Shown here: one piece after another, positions 61,440 through 64,000 of the stretch
Numbering within the stretch: position 1 is the first letter of the stretch
Layout of the letters: the number at the start of each line of letters is the position of its first letter
Assembly: GCA_964236695.1 (NCBI GenBank)
Contig: CAXSFU010000004.1
Location: 1-64,000, forward strand
DNA from: CAXSEF01 sp964236695
GTDB lineage: Bacteria; Pseudomonadota; Alphaproteobacteria; Acetobacterales; Acetobacteraceae
DNA length: 64,000 nt
Direction of reading: 5' to 3'
Translations under genes and position numbers: made by a program
The notes under the pieces: model-generated
Seen by the model: the letters and a program-made list of their open reading frames with translations, nothing else
Told to the model about the DNA's origin: nothing
Database searches by the model: none

Positions 61440-64000
61440 GTGAGCGCATCTGCCCCCCCGCTGACCGATGCCGTGATCCTCAACGATCCCAGCAACATGG
61501 CAGGGTCCTACGGCACCGCGCTTGTCGCCGACGTGAAGCAGGCTCTTGACGCCTGGCTCACGCATCTGGGCGGGCTGGGCACGCTCGCCGTGCAGGTCAA
61601 CCTGGTGGACGACGGCCAGAACGGGCTGCTTGCCGACGGCGCGCCCACCCTGGACGCGGTTGTCGGCACCGAGGACGGGCGCAGCCTGATCGAGTCAGGC
61701 GCCATCTACGAGCTGTCGAACGGCACCCACCTGGGCGGCGGCAGCTCCGACATCACGATCGACGTCAACGCGGCCTACCTCGGCCAGGAGTACCTCGGCA
61801 CCGGCGCCGGCGTGCCCGCCGGCCAGTACGACGGCCTGAGCCTGTTCGAGCACGAGATCGCCCACGGCCTGGGCTTCGGCGGCGAGACCTCGCCGACCGG
61901 CAGCCTGGACGCCACCTTCGAGACCGGCTGGGACCACGACCTGTCCAGCGTGGGCGGCACCGAGGTGTTCGCCGGCGCCAACGCGACGGCGGCCAACGGC
62001 GGCGTCCTCGTCAACGTCACGACCCTGGACAACGGCGAGGGCTACGCGCACCTCGCCAACTCCGCCGCCGACCCCAACGCCCGGGACCTGATGACCGGCC
62101 TCGGCCTGCCGACCGGCGTCCGCCGCGCGATCTCCGCTGTCGACCTCGGCATCCTGGCCGACATCGGTGTTCCCGTCACCGGCATGGCCGGCACCCTCAC
62201 CGTGGGCGGCCCCGGCAGGGCGACGGTTGTCGCGGGCGCGGCCAGCTCGATCGGCGGCCTCACCCTGTCCGACACCGGGGCGTTCACGTCGAGCACGCTC
62301 AGCCTGACCGTCACCGACACCGCCGGCCGCCTGTCGGCGACCCGGGCCGGGGCCGGGAGCGTCGCCGCGGCGTCGAACGGCCGGACGCTGGTCCTGACCG
62401 GCAGCCTGGCCGACGTGGGGACGGAACTGGCCTCGCTCGTCGACACCGTGTCGGCGGGCGGCACCGACACCGTGCAGCTCGCGGCCGTGGACAGCTTCGG
62501 CAACTTCGGCGTCGGCGTCGTGCTGGTGTCCACCGGCAGCGCCGCCGCGATCCCTGCGCCGACCGCCGTCGCCGTCCCGAGGGTGCTGTCCCTGGCCGCC
62601 CTGCCGTCCGTCGCGGGTCCGCTCGACGCCGGGCGCCGGGTCGAGTTCGCCCTTGCCACCGGCGGTGCGGTGACGGTCGGCACGGCCGGCAGCCTCGGGC
62701 TGACGCTGAGCGACGGCGGCTTCGCGGCCTTTGACGCCGCCGCCTCCACCCCGACCAGCCTGGCGTTCACCACCACGGTGGCCGCGGGGCAGGGCGCCGC
62801 GAACCTGACCGTGACCGGGCTGACGCTGGCCGGCGGCGCCACCATCACCGACGCCGGCGGCGCGGCCGCGTCGCTGGCCGTGACCGCGGCCACGGCGGGT
62901 GCGGCCACGGGCCTCGTCGTCGACACGCTGGCGCCGGGCATTCCCACCCTGGCGCTGGCCACGGCGAGCGACACCGGCGTGATCGGCGACGGCATCACCG
63001 GCGCGGCCATCCAGACCCTGACCGGCAGCGCGGAGGCGGGCAGCCTGCTCACCCTGACCGACGGCGGGGCGCTGCTCGGCACCGTCACGGCGTCGGCGTC
63101 CGGGCGCTGGAGCTACATGGCCGGCCTGGCACCGGGCAGCCACGGCCTTGGCGCCACCGCCACGGACGCGGCGGGCAACGTGTCCGCGCAGGCCGTGCTG
63201 GCCCTGGTCGTCGACGCTGCCGCGCCGGACGCGCCGACCCTGGTCCTGGACGCGGCCGGCGACTCCGGGGCCTCGGACGCCGACGGCATCACCGACGTCG
63301 CCCGTCCCACGCTGTCCGGCGTCGCGGAGGCCGGCAGCAGGGTCGTGGTCGCCGACGTCACCGCGGCGGGCACCGCGATCCTCGGCGTGGTCGTCGCGTC
63401 CGGCGGCGCCTGGAGCCTGGTCGCGCCGGCGCTGGCGCAGGGCGTCAACACCCTGGTGGCCACGGCGAGCGACGCGGCGGGCAACATGTCCTCGGCCACC
63501 ACGCTGGCCGTGACGCTGGACACGGTGGCGCCGGGTGCGCCGACCCTGGGCGTGGCCGCGGGCGGCGTCGCGGACGGCGACCCTGCCTTCTCCGGCACCG
63601 CGGAAGCCGGCGGCGTCGTCACCCTGCTCGACGGCTCCGACGTGCTCGGCGCCGTCGTCGCGGCCAGCAACGGGGCGTGGGGCGTCACGCTTGCGGCGCC
63701 GCTCGCGCTCGGCGCCGCCGTCCTGACCGCCACCGCGACCGATGCCGCCGGCAACGTTTCGGCGGCGTCGCGGCCGCTCGTTGTCGTGCACGATGCCGCC
63801 TCCTCCGGCACCGTCAGCGTGTCCTCGGTCCCGGCGCTGGGCCTGTCCGGCGCGGCGGGCACCCAGACGCTCGTGACCCTGCAGGGCACCGCGGACCAGG
63901 CGGAAGGCTACGCCGCGACGCCCGGGACGAGCTTCGTCGTGGTCGATGGCGGCCTGGCGTCGATCGCCGCCAGCGCGGACCCGGCCGGCGCGCTGACGGT
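61440..64000 (+). CDS. Giant HExxH metalloprotease with Ig-like repeats (3' partial)
   Basis: GTG start preceded by GGAG; the frame stays open to the window edge, more than 850 residues. There is no N-terminal signal peptide, which suits type I secretion. Residues about 1-230 form a zinc protease-like domain: FEHEIAHGLGF (His138, Glu139, His142) and, later, DLMTGLGLPTG and ISAVDLGILADIGV, as in metzincin-like proteins. The third ligand expected six residues after His142 is Gly. Then come beta-sandwich repeats: LTGSAEAGSLLTL, LSGVAEAGSRVVV and FSGTAEAGGVVTL, about 97 residues apart, with ATDAAGNVS ends typical of bacterial Ig-like adhesin domains. Probably an extracellular adhesin or protease. 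Confidence 0.85.
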   Translation, partial: MSASAPPLTDAVILNDPSNMAGSYGTALVADVKQALDAWLTHLGGLGTLAVQVNLVDDGQNGLLADGAPTLDAVVGTEDGRSLIESGAIYELSNGTHLGGGSSDITIDVNAAYLGQEYLGTGAGVPAGQYDGLSLFEHEIAHGLGFGGETSPTGSLDATFETGWDHDLSSVGGTEVFAGANATAANGGVLVNVTTLDNGEGYAHLANSAADPNARDLMTGLGLPTGVRRAISAVDLGILADIGVPVTGMAGTLTVGGPGRATVVAGAASSIGGLTLSDTGAFTSSTLSLTVTDTAGRLSATRAGAGSVAAASNGRTLVLTGSLADVGTELASLVDTVSAGGTDTVQLAAVDSFGNFGVGVVLVSTGSAAAIPAPTAVAVPRVLSLAALPSVAGPLDAGRRVEFALATGGAVTVGTAGSLGLTLSDGGFAAFDAAASTPTSLAFTTTVAAGQGAANLTVTGLTLAGGATITDAGGAAASLAVTAATAGAATGLVVDTLAPGIPTLALATASDTGVIGDGITGAAIQTLTGSAEAGSLLTLTDGGALLGTVTASASGRWSYMAGLAPGSHGLGATATDAAGNVSAQAVLALVVDAAAPDAPTLVLDAAGDSGASDADGITDVARPTLSGVAEAGSRVVVADVTAAGTAILGVVVASGGAWSLVAPALAQGVNTLVATASDAAGNMSSATTLAVTLDTVAPGAPTLGVAAGGVADGDPAFSGTAEAGGVVTLLDGSDVLGAVVAASNGAWGVTLAAPLALGAAVLTATATDAAGNVSAASRPLVVVHDAASSGTVSVSSVPALGLSGAAGTQTLVTLQGTADQAEGYAATPGTSFVVVDGGLASIAASADPAGALT

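Noticed and set aside
61695..63791. A 698-residue open frame on the minus strand opposite the protease/Ig-like gene.
   Set aside because: Its composition (Gly, Arg, Ala, Asp runs) is that of a mirror of a GC-rich coding strand, and the plus strand carries clear family motifs.

Overview
The window is 64 kb of very GC-rich bacterial chromosome. Gene content points to an alphaproteobacterium, most likely of the Acetobacteraceae/Rhodospirillales group (inference): class I lysyl-tRNA synthetase, a Usg-family protein, a DUF4169 protein, DnaE2, a PQQ-type sorbosone dehydrogenase with cytochrome c, and palindromic intergenic repeats at high density. No rRNA, tRNA, CRISPR array, transposase or phage gene was recognised.

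Layout. 1-2.7 kb: type I restriction-modification hsdS (5' end outside the window) and hsdM. 2.9-10.7 kb: an NAD-binding SDR with a divergent MmyB-type regulator, cysK, a small membrane protein, an aldo/keto reductase, the methionine-salvage genes mtnB and mtnC, and a second SDR. 11-18.5 kb: yfdX and a lysK-mprF-glgX cluster. 18.7-23.3 kb: a DinG/XPD-type helicase, a TerB-like protein and a glycine-rich protein. 23.3-27.4 kb: a stress block of three tandem cold-shock genes, groEL and groES (with two CIRCE boxes), and usg. 27.7-33 kb: a lipoprotein, a DUF4169 protein, an orphan SsuA-like binding protein and dnaE2. 33-35.2 kb: a PQQ sugar dehydrogenase, cytochrome c and Cys-rich cassette. 35.6-39.6 kb: ferric-iron ABC transporter fbpABC. 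39.6-46.6 kb: a degenerate CheB-like protein and a branched-chain amino-acid-type ABC transporter (livK, livH, a livM-livG fusion, livF) interrupted by mazEF. 46.7-52.6 kb: a MOSC protein and an RND efflux permease plus adaptor. 52.9-58.2 kb: a nickel-pincer cofactor cluster (larC, larE, larB) between an SDR and a Tat-signal aldo/keto reductase. 58.3-64 kb: two small lipoproteins, an ABC exporter and the start of a giant HExxH metalloprotease/Ig-like repeat protein that runs off the end.

Two dispersed repeat families give the window its character. Family 1 (19 copies counted) is a 90-190 bp imperfect palindrome with ends like GCAAGGC..GGGCTCTGCCC. It sits in most intergenic gaps, including inside operons, and in places reaches a start codon or supplies a stop codon. 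Family 2 (3 copies) is an AT-rich double hairpin. No single gene cluster here is convincingly a new system. The most unusual items are the repeats acting as gene boundaries, the lar cluster with its Tat-exported reductase and His-rich LarC, the MprF with a shortened synthase domain next to lysK, the catalytic-residue-poor CheB homologue, and mazEF inserted in the liv operon with no standard mazF start codon.
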